NCBI GenBank assembly: GCA_944376825.1 | Contig: CALWDY010000006.1 | Span: 1-35,289, forward strand | Direction of reading: 5' to 3' | Source of the DNA: an uncultured Clostridia bacterium | GTDB taxonomy: Bacteria > Bacillota > Clostridia > Christensenellales > UBA1242 | Length of the DNA: 35,289 bases | Translations under genes and position numbers: made by a program | Shown: one piece after another, positions 1 to 7,436 of the stretch | How the letters are laid out: every line of letters starts with the position of its first letter | Position numbering within the stretch: the first letter of the stretch is position 1 | Notes under the pieces: generated by a model | What the model was told of the DNA's origin: nothing | The model's database searches: none | The model's input: only the letters and a program-made list of their open reading frames with translations

Positions 1-10
1 TATATTGACA

Positions 11-39
11 AGTATACTGTGTATGTTTATTCTAAACAA
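11..39 (-). promoter_or_regulatory. second leftward promoter P2
   Basis: On the minus strand, -35 TTGTTT (39-34), a 17-base spacer and -10 TATACT (16-11). It lies about 100 bp downstream of P1 and points the same way, so the two look like tandem promoters of one unit off the left edge. A minimal 8-codon ORF (86-60, minus) lies between them and is not called. Confidence 0.45.
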
Positions 40-111
40 TTAACCTTTACTATTCTTTCTTATTCAATTGCTATGGTTCTTGCCATCCACTTTCCTGTGA
101 ACAGCATACAA

Positions 112-140
112 ATATTACCACATACACCTTGTCTTGTCAA
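112..140 (-). promoter_or_regulatory. SigA-type promoter P1 (leftward) with phased T-tracts upstream
   Basis: Read on the minus strand there is a perfect -35 TTGACA (140-135), a 17-base spacer and a -10 TAATAT (117-112). Immediately upstream on that strand lie A-tracts at 145-150, 154-160, 165-170, 175-180 and 183-187, about 10 bp apart, as in an UP element or curved DNA. It would transcribe out of the left edge. The target gene is not in the window. Confidence 0.6.
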
Positions 141-367
141 CGACTTTTTTAACTTTTTTTAAACTTTTTTCATCTTTTTTCGTTTTTCTTTGTACACACC
201 GTATAGTTGTACTGGTTTTTGTTATTGTTAAGCACAACAGAGTACCCTTTTTATTGTAATTACACCACATTTATAATATTATATTAATTAAGTTTTACTA
301 TAAAAACATTTAAATAATACTGTTGCAAGTTAAAATCAATTGTGATATTATAAACCTAGGAGATATT

Positions 368-1762
368 ATGAAAAGCACAGTTAATAAAGGTATTCTTTTT
401 TATATTTTACTTTTATGTTCCATTGTTGTTGGTATTGCATGCGTAATTATGGCAATTTTGATATTTTCGCCTGGAACAGAAATTTTTGGTATAAGTTACT
501 ATGGGAAAAAAGTTGATTCTAGCGTTACAAAAATAAGTGCAGAAGAAAACTCAGCCTATATTGATACACTTGTTGAAAATAATTTAATCAACTCATTTAA
601 CATTAAAACCGACTATATAAACATTAATGTTGTTATGAAAGATGTAAACAGGGTTCAAATTGAACTAGATTCCAAAACATCTGGAATTATTAAAAGCGGA
701 AATCAAAATAATTTTATTTGGAACTATAATTATGATGAAGCAAATAAAAGTTTTAATTTTAGTGTAACCGGACCTGATTGCTGGTTCTACTTTTCAAAAA
801 ATGCCACAATAAAATTAGCTTTACCTCTTGATTTTAATAGAACCGACATAGATTTAAATTTATACACAGAAAGTGGAAACATTAATATAGGCACTGAAAA
901 AAATAATAATTTCTCATTTTCTTCTTTAAAAATTGAAACAAAAGAGTCTTCTAACATAAATTTAGGCAACAATGTTTCGTTTACCAGTTTAGTTGATATC
1001 AACTCGCCAAGTGGAACAATAGACGTAAATTCTGTTGTGAATGTAAATAATTTAAACATAACATCAAACTCATCAAAAATTGTTGTTGGAGACGTTACAG
1101 CAAACGAGTTTAAACTTAAAACAGATTCATCAATTGCAAAGATTGGTGCATTGTATGGCAATTTAACATATGATGCAAAAAAAGGTGTTCTTGATGTTGA
1201 AAAGATAACCGGCAAACTTTCATGCAGTGAAGATTTAATTTCTAATATTTTTGTAGATGAAATTTTAGGAGAAGTTTTGTTGCCAAATGCAAAATCTTCT
1301 AGCATTACAATAAACACACTTCATTCTAGATGTAGAATTTCAACAATATCAGGAAATGTAACAATTAACAATGCTTTAAATGCTGTTGATATTGAAACAG
1401 ATAGTGGAGAAATATATGTAATTTTGAACACACCAGAAAATGTTTCAAAGCCAACAAATTCGGCACTTTCTCACATAAAATCAAATTCCGGAAATATTAC
1501 CACAAAATTTAACAATATCAAGTACAACAACACAATTGAAACAACATCTGGAACAATCAACTGTTCATATAGAAATGGTTTGGAATTTACATTAACCTAT
1601 AATTGTGAAACAAACAAACCAACGCTCTCTTCTGGAATTACAACAAATGAAATTAAAAACTCGGCATCAATTGAAATTGGCTCACCAAATTCTTATGACA
1701 CAATAACCATAAACAACAAAAATGGCCAAACAAGCATTGATGATCAATATGTTTTAAAATAA
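368..1762 (+). CDS. DUF4097-like beta-strand repeat membrane-anchored protein
   Basis: A 464-residue protein with one N-terminal membrane segment (about residues 8-35) followed by a long extracytoplasmic region of short beta-strand repeats of the type SGNINIGTE, SGTIDVNS and SGEIYVIL. This pattern is typical of the DUF4097 / putative adhesin right-handed beta-helix family, whose function is not established. The start at 368 is preferred over an upstream in-frame TTG at 323 because an AGGAGAT ribosome binding site lies just before it and the hydrophobic segment then sits at the N-terminus. It is rich in Asn, Ser, Thr and Ile. It is convergent with the metal exporter gene and shares a hairpin terminator with it. 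The family assignment rests on repeat style, not on a catalytic motif. Confidence 0.7.
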   Translation: MKSTVNKGILFYILLLCSIVVGIACVIMAILIFSPGTEIFGISYYGKKVDSSVTKISAEENSAYIDTLVENNLINSFNIKTDYININVVMKDVNRVQIELDSKTSGIIKSGNQNNFIWNYNYDEANKSFNFSVTGPDCWFYFSKNATIKLALPLDFNRTDIDLNLYTESGNINIGTEKNNNFSFSSLKIETKESSNINLGNNVSFTSLVDINSPSGTIDVNSVVNVNNLNITSNSSKIVVGDVTANEFKLKTDSSIAKIGALYGNLTYDAKKGVLDVEKITGKLSCSEDLISNIFVDEILGEVLLPNAKSSSITINTLHSRCRISTISGNVTINNALNAVDIETDSGEIYVILNTPENVSKPTNSALSHIKSNSGNITTKFNNIKYNNTIETTSGTINCSYRNGLEFTLTYNCETNKPTLSSGITTNEIKNSASIEIGSPNSYDTITINNKNGQTSIDDQYVLK

Positions 1763-1768
1763 AAATAA

Positions 1769-1808
1769 AAACCATCGCAACTGCAAACGCTTTTGCGATG
1801 GTTTTTTA
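1769..1808. terminator. bidirectional hairpin terminator
   Basis: An 11-bp stem, AACCATCGCAA (1770-1780) with TTGCGATGGTT (1793-1803), and a 12-base loop. The plus strand continues into a T-run, and the minus strand ends in TTTTATTTTTA. It sits between two convergent genes and can serve both. Confidence 0.85.
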
Positions 1809-1827
1809 TTAAATAAAATTTAATTGA

Positions 1828-2781
1828 TCACACAAATAAATTGCATAAAATGCCCACTAAACTACCAATTAAAAACAACGATAAAACAATTATAACATTC
1901 ATAAGCATATGTTTTCTGTTTTTTGCAAAAAGAATAAAAATACCTATTCCGCTACCTGCGCAAAGTCCAGCAATCATTGCACCAAATGTTATGCCACCTG
2001 CCATGTAAAATTCAACCAAAAACACAGATGATGCGCAAGAGGGTATAAGCCCAACTAAAGATGCAATAAAAGGTGATATAAACTTATTTGTAGTAAATAT
2101 TTTAGACAAATTTTCAACACCTGCGTAGTTTACAATAAGACCTATTATAAATGTTGCAACAAATAAAAATGCAGTTATTTGCAAAGTGTGAACAAGGGCA
2201 TCTAAAAAAATATTATCTACACAAGCATGATGTTCATGTTTTGTTTCTTTGTCGTGATGTTCGCATTTTTCCCCTTGCTCTTCATTATGACAGTGAATTA
2301 CATGAGCATGAGAACATGATGTTAACTGGCAATCATGATTGTGAATTTTGCTAAAAGCATCCACTTCTATTTTTTGTGGTTTATTAAATAACTTTAAAAT
2401 TATATCAAACAAATATCCAAAAAACACAGCAACAACAAGTTTAATTGCAATCATTATAAGCATTGGAACAATGAAGTCGGGATTTGATATCATTATTGGA
2501 ATTGCCTCATCACTTGTTGCAAGCATAACCGCAATTAAGGTTCCTGCTGTTATTGCTTTCTTTGAATATAAGTCTGCCATAACCACAGAAAAACCGCATT
2601 GTGGAATGCACCCTGTTATTCCACCAATAAGCGGTCCATATTTTTTTGTTTTATTCATAAGTTTTGCATATCGATTATTGTTATTGTGCCCAAGATAACT
2701 AACCAACAAATAAACTAAATACAAAATTGGCAAAATTTTTATTGTGTCTAAAAACGCATCTATTATAATATCCCAAATCAC
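1828..2781 (-). CDS. ArsP_2-family putative manganese/heavy-metal exporter
   Basis: A 317-residue polytopic membrane protein matching the 10-TM ArsP_2 family (often annotated 'putative manganese transporter'). It consists of two pseudo-symmetric halves, each with the family-type motif: GGITGCIPQCGFS near residues 53-65 and GLIPSCASSVFL in the second half. The halves are joined by a hydrophilic loop (about 147-187) holding 11 His and 5 Cys, a likely metal-binding segment. The start is GTG at 2781, sharing a 4-base GTGA overlap with the stop of the upstream solenoid gene, so translation is probably coupled. The family role is metal efflux across the cytoplasmic membrane. The substrate (Mn, Zn or other) cannot be read from the sequence. 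No yybP-ykoY riboswitch fits in the short leader of the operon. Confidence 0.8.
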   Translation of the reverse strand: MIWDIIIDAFLDTIKILPILYLVYLLVSYLGHNNNNRYAKLMNKTKKYGPLIGGITGCIPQCGFSVVMADLYSKKAITAGTLIAVMLATSDEAIPIMISNPDFIVPMLIMIAIKLVVAVFFGYLFDIILKLFNKPQKIEVDAFSKIHNHDCQLTSCSHAHVIHCHNEEQGEKCEHHDKETKHEHHACVDNIFLDALVHTLQITAFLFVATFIIGLIVNYAGVENLSKIFTTNKFISPFIASLVGLIPSCASSVFLVEFYMAGGITFGAMIAGLCAGSGIGIFILFAKNRKHMLMNVIIVLSLFLIGSLVGILCNLFV

Positions 2782-3572
2782 TTTTCTATTTCTCCGCTTA
2801 AATTGTAATTATTTTGATTTCGTTTTTTTTCACTTGTTTGAGATTTTGATTGTTTTTTTTGTTTGTTTAAATACACAATAATTGCATTGCCATTCTTTTG
2901 CCTTATTCTTCCACCTATTTTTTGCCCTACAATTGAATTGCCCATTATTTCATTAACAACGCCACCATTAATTGTGCCTATTTCACAATTATCGCAAACC
3001 TCATTTATTTCTCCTGAATTTATCGTTCCAACCTTTGCTGAGTTTAACATATAATTAATTGTTCCATGGTTAAAGGTTACCACTTTTGCACCTTCCAAAA
3101 GCCCCTCTATTTTTGCGTTGTTTACAGTTGAAATTTTTGAACATCCCCTTATGTAAAAAATTTGCGCATTATTTATTGTATCAATTTTTGCTTTGTCATC
3201 TACAAATCTTACTATTCCGTTGTTTATAGTTCCAATTCTTGAATTTTTACACAAATAAAATATATTACAGTTGTTTATTGTATCAATTTTAACATTTCCA
3301 GCAATAGTGTTTATTGTTCCTTCTTCAATAATTCCAATTTTAGCGTTTTGTGTTGCCATGTATATTTCTCCACTGTGCATAACATTAATTTTTGAATTCC
3401 CAGAAATTAAAGTATATGTTGAATCTGTGGTTTCTAGAACAACAGCATTACCAGACAGCGAAACCCTTTTACATCCAATTATTATGTGTGCACCATCAGT
3501 TAAATTTAAATTATCTTCGCTTTCATGAATTTGTGGCTCTATAATTTTTTTCTTGAACTTGAAAATTTTCAT
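2778..3572 (-). CDS. cytoplasmic 17-residue-repeat beta-solenoid protein
   Basis: 264 residues, no signal peptide and no membrane segment. Residues 42-228 consist of eleven consecutive 17-residue units without any insertion, of the form N-x-K-I-G-T-I-N-N-G-x-I-x-x-I-x-x, for example NSRIGTINNGIVRFVDD and SAKVGTINSGEINEVCD. Alternating beta-branched residues, Asn and Gly indicate a right-handed beta-solenoid (compare polymer-forming bactofilin-type or pentapeptide folds, although the period differs). The N-terminus is Lys-rich and the C-terminal tail is Lys/Gln/Asn-rich and probably disordered. It has an AAGGAG ribosome binding site and its own promoter at 3593-3621, and its stop overlaps the exporter start. 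I do not recognise a named family. A scaffold, polymer or partner of the exporter is possible but is inference. Confidence 0.75.
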   Translation of the reverse strand: MKIFKFKKKIIEPQIHESEDNLNLTDGAHIIIGCKRVSLSGNAVVLETTDSTYTLISGNSKINVMHSGEIYMATQNAKIGIIEEGTINTIAGNVKIDTINNCNIFYLCKNSRIGTINNGIVRFVDDKAKIDTINNAQIFYIRGCSKISTVNNAKIEGLLEGAKVVTFNHGTINYMLNSAKVGTINSGEINEVCDNCEIGTINGGVVNEIMGNSIVGQKIGGRIRQKNGNAIIVYLNKQKKQSKSQTSEKKRNQNNYNLSGEIEK

Positions 3573-3592
3573 TTTTGCTCCTTACAGTGTGA

Positions 3593-3621
3593 ATTATATC
3601 ACATATTTCATGTTAGCGCAA
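3593..3621 (-). promoter_or_regulatory. promoter of the solenoid-exporter operon
   Basis: On the minus strand, -35 TTGCGC (3621-3616), a 17-base spacer and -10 TATAAT (3598-3593), about 20 bases before the start at 3572. It lies directly after the gerAC stop codon with no terminator between, so some read-through from the ger operon is possible. Confidence 0.6.
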
Positions 3622-3623
3622 TT

Positions 3624-4874
3624 TTAACTAGCAAATATTTTTGCATCTACTTTCATGTTAATTTTTACAAATGACAAAAAATCTGTTTTATCGTTTAAAG
3701 ATTCTAAAAACTCGTTAAATTTTTTGTGATTATTGCTATACAGAATTTTATAAATTCCAACCACATCAGTTTTTTCTTTACGCAACTTATTTAAAGTTAA
3801 TGCCACTTCTTTTTTTATTGTATCGTTGATTTTATTATTTAATTCTTCGGTGATAACAATATCCTTTGGACTTTTCATTTGCTTTGTTTGTTGAATTATT
3901 TCAACGGGATTTAACTTTAAAGACAATTCAAAAGTTATTATTGGTTTATTGTTTCTAAAAGCAACATTTGGCTTAATGATGTTTTGTTGAACTTCAAAAG
4001 ATAAACTTGCATTGTTTAAGCCTTGCTCATTTACACCTGTAATTGTTAAAAGTTGTTGCAAATTATTTTCAACTATCCAATTTATTCCTTTCATTTCATC
4101 AACACTTAAAATGTATTTTAATTTACCATCAACAAACACAGCATGTTCTCTTTGCAATGATATCACATTGTTTGTTTTTGTTTGTTGTGATTGATTAGAT
4201 TCATTTTCGTTGCTTGCCCCATCCGTTTCTGGACTAGAATTAATGCCTGTGCTGGCATCTTTGTCCAATTTTAAATATACCAAAGTTGATGTTTTTGTTG
4301 CAGAAAAGTAACCTTTTAAAAAGTTGTTCAAACTTGTATCTTTTGTGTAATTAACATTGAATTCATTTTGAATAATTTCTCTTAGTTTATACATTGATGA
4401 TTGTTCCAATTTGCTGGCTTGACTTAGCACATCTTTTGCACTATCCCTGCTCATTATTAAAGAAACAGAATTTGGTAATTTGGTTGTTATTGTAAGAGTG
4501 TTCAAAACAGATGCAATATCCTCAGTTGCAAAACTTTGAGAAACGATTACATATCCCACATGCCCCATTTTTAATCTCCTACCTATTTGAGATTCAATTG
4601 AACTTATAGCATTTGCAACAGTAGAATTTTTGCCCGACACAACTTTTGTGTTTTCTCCCATATTATCCTTTGAGATATCCGAAAGAGTTAAAACAGAAAA
4701 TTCAACTTCGTCTTCAACCTTATCAATGCCAATTGCTGTTATAATTGCCCCCCTAAAACTAAGTGATGGCATGGTTATTGCAGTTGGCAAAAAAATTATC
4801 ATAATAATAAAAAAATATGATAAAGCAAAACTTTTTTCAAATTTTTTTAGATATTTTTTTATATTTTTTATCAT
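3624..4874 (-). CDS. gerAC: spore germination receptor C subunit, Ger(x)C family, lacking a lipobox
   Basis: A 416-residue GerAC-like subunit of a germinant receptor. The N-terminus has a hydrophobic segment (about residues 17-33) followed by FRGAIITAIGIDK, which matches the conserved strand at the start of Ger(x)C proteins. The C-terminal half carries the family-type region around HAVFVDGKLKYILSVDE. Normal GerAC proteins are lipoproteins with a Cys after the signal peptide; here no Cys follows the hydrophobic segment, so it is probably a signal-anchored or cleaved protein. The start at 4874 is chosen because AAGGAG lies 8 bases upstream; the in-frame TTG at 4892 would place that site inside the gene. 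It overlaps the end of gerAB by 38 bases. A Ser/Asn/Gln-rich linker occurs around residues 210-230. Confidence 0.85.
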   Translation of the reverse strand: MIKNIKKYLKKFEKSFALSYFFIIMIIFLPTAITMPSLSFRGAIITAIGIDKVEDEVEFSVLTLSDISKDNMGENTKVVSGKNSTVANAISSIESQIGRRLKMGHVGYVIVSQSFATEDIASVLNTLTITTKLPNSVSLIMSRDSAKDVLSQASKLEQSSMYKLREIIQNEFNVNYTKDTSLNNFLKGYFSATKTSTLVYLKLDKDASTGINSSPETDGASNENESNQSQQTKTNNVISLQREHAVFVDGKLKYILSVDEMKGINWIVENNLQQLLTITGVNEQGLNNASLSFEVQQNIIKPNVAFRNNKPIITFELSLKLNPVEIIQQTKQMKSPKDIVITEELNNKINDTIKKEVALTLNKLRKEKTDVVGIYKILYSNNHKKFNEFLESLNDKTDFLSFVKINMKVDAKIFAS

Positions 4875-5952
4875 ATTTTTTCTCCTTGTCAAAAATTAAC
4901 AACAAAATGTAAATAAAAGGAATAATAATCCACAATAAAACACCAAAATATTTAAAATATAATAAAACAAATCCTGTTATTTTTTGTATATTATAAAATA
5001 CAAAATATGTTAAAAAAATTAAAACACCATTTGTTGCAATTAAAAAATGATATATATTGTTATATCCAAAAATTTTGTTATAACAAATTTTTAAACAGTT
5101 CATATACAAAGAACCTTGAAAGTAAATTACAAACAAATATACAAGTATTGAAACAATATCTATATTACCCGAATTGCCTATATTTCTATTATATTCTGTT
5201 ACATCTGCTATGGCTGTTTTATGCAAAAATGCAGTAACTCTAAAAAGTCTAAAATAAACAAAATATAATATCATAAGTAAAAATGTTATAAATATCACAT
5301 ATGAAAATATTTTTCTTTTCATGTTTTTTTCAATTTTTATTTTGTCTGCCAAAATTGCAACAAATAAAAAATCTGAAAACCAAAAGTTTAAATCGAAGCA
5401 AGCATTTATAATGTTATTTGCATCCTCAACAAATAAAGAGCCTATTTCTCCAAAACCGAGTGATACTTCAGACAAAAACAAACAGATTATAAAACCTATT
5501 AAAATAAACACAAATCCAAATTCGCACGTGCGTGCACAACTTTTTAATCCGCCATAACAAAGTGCAGTAATAACAGGTAAATAAGTTAATAGAAAAACAA
5601 CCAAACTGCAATCTTCATCAACCACATCTTGCATATACGAAAGTCCTTCGTTTATTAACATGCATAGTTTAAATGTAAAAAATGTAAAAATAAAAAGATA
5701 TAATATTTTTGCCGTAATTTTACCCAAAAATTTTTCTATTATTTCATATAAAGAACAATCTGGATATTTTTGCTTTATTTTTAAAAACAAAAAAAGCATT
5801 AAAAAATCTGCAACAAACATCACTATTGCAACAACTAAGCCTGAACTACTACTTTTTTCAAAAAGCAATGATGGCAATGCTATCAGTTTTAATGCCAACA
5901 ACGAAATTGCACAAAAGCACGCCGTCTGTCTAACAGTTATTTGTTCTTTCAT
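4837..5952 (-). CDS. gerAB: spore germination permease subunit B (GerAB family, APC superfamily)
   Basis: A 371-residue polytopic membrane protein with about ten hydrophobic segments and the GerAB N-terminal pattern (ITVRQTACFCAISLLALKL), the length expected of endospore germination permeases. In the family this subunit sits in the spore inner membrane and is thought to bind the germinant. Its start overlaps the end of gerAA by four bases (ATGA) and its end overlaps gerAC, as in a tightly coupled gerA operon. Very Phe/Ile/Leu-rich, with a Lys-rich C-terminal tail. Confidence 0.88.
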   Translation of the reverse strand: MKEQITVRQTACFCAISLLALKLIALPSLLFEKSSSSGLVVAIVMFVADFLMLFLFLKIKQKYPDCSLYEIIEKFLGKITAKILYLFIFTFFTFKLCMLINEGLSYMQDVVDEDCSLVVFLLTYLPVITALCYGGLKSCARTCEFGFVFILIGFIICLFLSEVSLGFGEIGSLFVEDANNIINACFDLNFWFSDFLFVAILADKIKIEKNMKRKIFSYVIFITFLLMILYFVYFRLFRVTAFLHKTAIADVTEYNRNIGNSGNIDIVSILVYLFVIYFQGSLYMNCLKICYNKIFGYNNIYHFLIATNGVLIFLTYFVFYNIQKITGFVLLYFKYFGVLLWIIIPFIYILLLIFDKEKKYDKKYKKISKKI

Positions 5953-7370
5953 TTATCAACATCCAACCCCCTATGCTCATCAATATTTTTTATAACTTTT
6001 GGTCTTGTTTTCATTTTTGATATTGGTTTTCTTGTAAGCCCATCTTTTAAATCATTTTTAATTCTAGGTGCATAAGGTGCTAAATTTGGAGTGTTAAATT
6101 CATTCATAGTGTTTAAATAATTTACAAAATACACCATGGCTCCAACAATACCAAAAAGCCCCAGTGTTCCTCCAATTATAAGAAAAACAAATCTAAGTAT
6201 GGTTAATTGAGGTGCTTGGTTTGGTACTGTATACATTGATATTAAACTTAGAGCAATTACTATAATGCCCGGAGATGAAATTAATCCAGCTTGAACACCA
6301 GTGTCACCTAGCACAAGCGCACCGACAATACTTGTTGCCAACCCTAAATATCTAGGCAATCTTAAACTGACCTCATATAACATTTGGAATAATATTAAAA
6401 TAAACAAAAGTTCTATAAAAGGAGTGAACGGCAAATTTTGTGTTGTTGCGTTTATTGTTAAAATGTATTTTAAAGGAACAACTTTATAATGATACAACCT
6501 AAAACTCAAATACACCCCCGGAACAACTGTGGCCATAATAATCCCTAGTGCCCTTATAAATCTAATAAAAGATGTGTAATGTGCGTTTGTGTAGTAGTCA
6601 TTGCTGTTTTGCAAATCTTCCATAATCATGAATGGAATAGTAATCACAATAGGAGAACCATCAACGGCAATTGCAACTCTTCCTTCAAGAATTTTTGCAG
6701 TTACAATGTCAGGCTTTTCTGTCATGCCAAATTGTTCAAAAAGCGAATTGGGTCTATTTGAAAGATAATTAATAAGATAGTGCGAATCTAAAATTGCATC
6801 TGTATTTATTTTTTTTATTTTTTTTTCCACATCTTTTATCAATTTTTTATCAGCCAAATTATCCAAATAAAAAATAGAAATTTGAGTATGAGTTAATTCT
6901 CCCACAAAAAAATTTTTAATTATTAAATGTTTGGTTGGCAATTGTTTTCTAATTAAAGCAATAGTGGTTTTTACACTTTCTGTAAAACCTTCTCTTGGTC
7001 CCTGAATTGTTGGAGATGTTGGTGGCTCCGCTGGTTGTCTTGTTGGAAAAAATTCAACATCTAAACAAAGAGCATCACTTTCACCCTCAACAAACAAAAG
7101 GACTTTATTTCTTATTACATTTTTAACAAAATCTTTTTCTTTTATTTTTTCTATTTCAATAACTTTAAGGACTTTGTTTTTTAAATTATCTAATGTAACC
7201 TCTCCCTTGTAATCTATTAATGGAGATATTATTGACTGCACCAAAAGCATTTTATCTATTGTGCTCTTTAAGAAAATTAGAGATATTTTTTTATTTGAAA
7301 TAATAAAATCCCTAACCAAAACGTCAGGGTTATTGTTAATCTGCATTTTAATTTTTTCAACAATTTCCAT
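5949..7370 (-). CDS. gerAA: spore germination receptor A subunit (GerAA family)
   Basis: 473 residues. An N-terminal hydrophilic domain carries the conserved segment PTIQGPREGFTE and further on GRVAIAVDGSPIVITIP, both hallmarks of GerAA/SpoVAF-type proteins. This is followed by a C-terminal membrane domain with about five hydrophobic helices and a basic tail (KPISKMKTRPK). Family role: the A subunit of the germinant receptor, a nutrient-gated ion channel in the spore inner membrane. First gene of gerAA-gerAB-gerAC. The ribosome binding site AAGGGG is embedded in the loop edge of a hairpin directly before the start (see 7371-7405). Length is normal for the family. Confidence 0.92.
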   Translation of the reverse strand: MEIVEKIKMQINNNPDVLVRDFIISNKKISLIFLKSTIDKMLLVQSIISPLIDYKGEVTLDNLKNKVLKVIEIEKIKEKDFVKNVIRNKVLLFVEGESDALCLDVEFFPTRQPAEPPTSPTIQGPREGFTESVKTTIALIRKQLPTKHLIIKNFFVGELTHTQISIFYLDNLADKKLIKDVEKKIKKINTDAILDSHYLINYLSNRPNSLFEQFGMTEKPDIVTAKILEGRVAIAVDGSPIVITIPFMIMEDLQNSNDYYTNAHYTSFIRFIRALGIIMATVVPGVYLSFRLYHYKVVPLKYILTINATTQNLPFTPFIELLFILILFQMLYEVSLRLPRYLGLATSIVGALVLGDTGVQAGLISSPGIIVIALSLISMYTVPNQAPQLTILRFVFLIIGGTLGLFGIVGAMVYFVNYLNTMNEFNTPNLAPYAPRIKNDLKDGLTRKPISKMKTRPKVIKNIDEHRGLDVDK

Positions 7371-7405
7371 AAAAAAACATACCCCTTTTTTGTAGTATGT
7401 TTTTT
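7371..7405 (-). promoter_or_regulatory. hairpin in the gerAA leader that contains the ribosome binding site
   Basis: An 11-bp AT-rich stem formed by 7372-7382 and 7395-7405, with a 12-base loop. On the minus strand the loop ends in AAAAAAGGG, the gerAA Shine-Dalgarno site, and the second arm ends in a T-run that abuts the ATG at 7370. It can be read as a weak terminator of the upstream gene or as an RBS-presenting or RBS-masking structure. Which one applies is inference. Confidence 0.5.
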
Positions 7406-7436
7406 ATTGTAAATTATATTCTAAAATAAATAAATT

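Larger units (their letters stand above)
1..367. other. intergenic region without a gene in the window
   Basis: No credible coding sequence is seen here. The region holds the two leftward promoters described separately, a run of T-tracts (145-190) and a TATAAT hexamer at 272-277 that may belong to the rightward gene starting at 368. No good -35 is visible for that hexamer. Confidence 0.6.

Noticed and set aside
28..33. Rightward promoter TTGACA (5-10) with TATTCT (28-33)
   Set aside because: The -10 is poor and nothing is encoded for 330 bases downstream; the overlapping leftward P2 is more plausible.
60..86. 8-codon ORF after promoter P1 (MARTIAIE) with a GGAAAG-like site
   Set aside because: Too short to distinguish from chance. 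A leader peptide cannot be claimed without the downstream sequence.
787..1317. 176-codon open frame opposite the DUF4097-like gene
   Set aside because: No ribosome binding site and low-complexity translation mirroring the sense repeats; the sense frame has clear signals.
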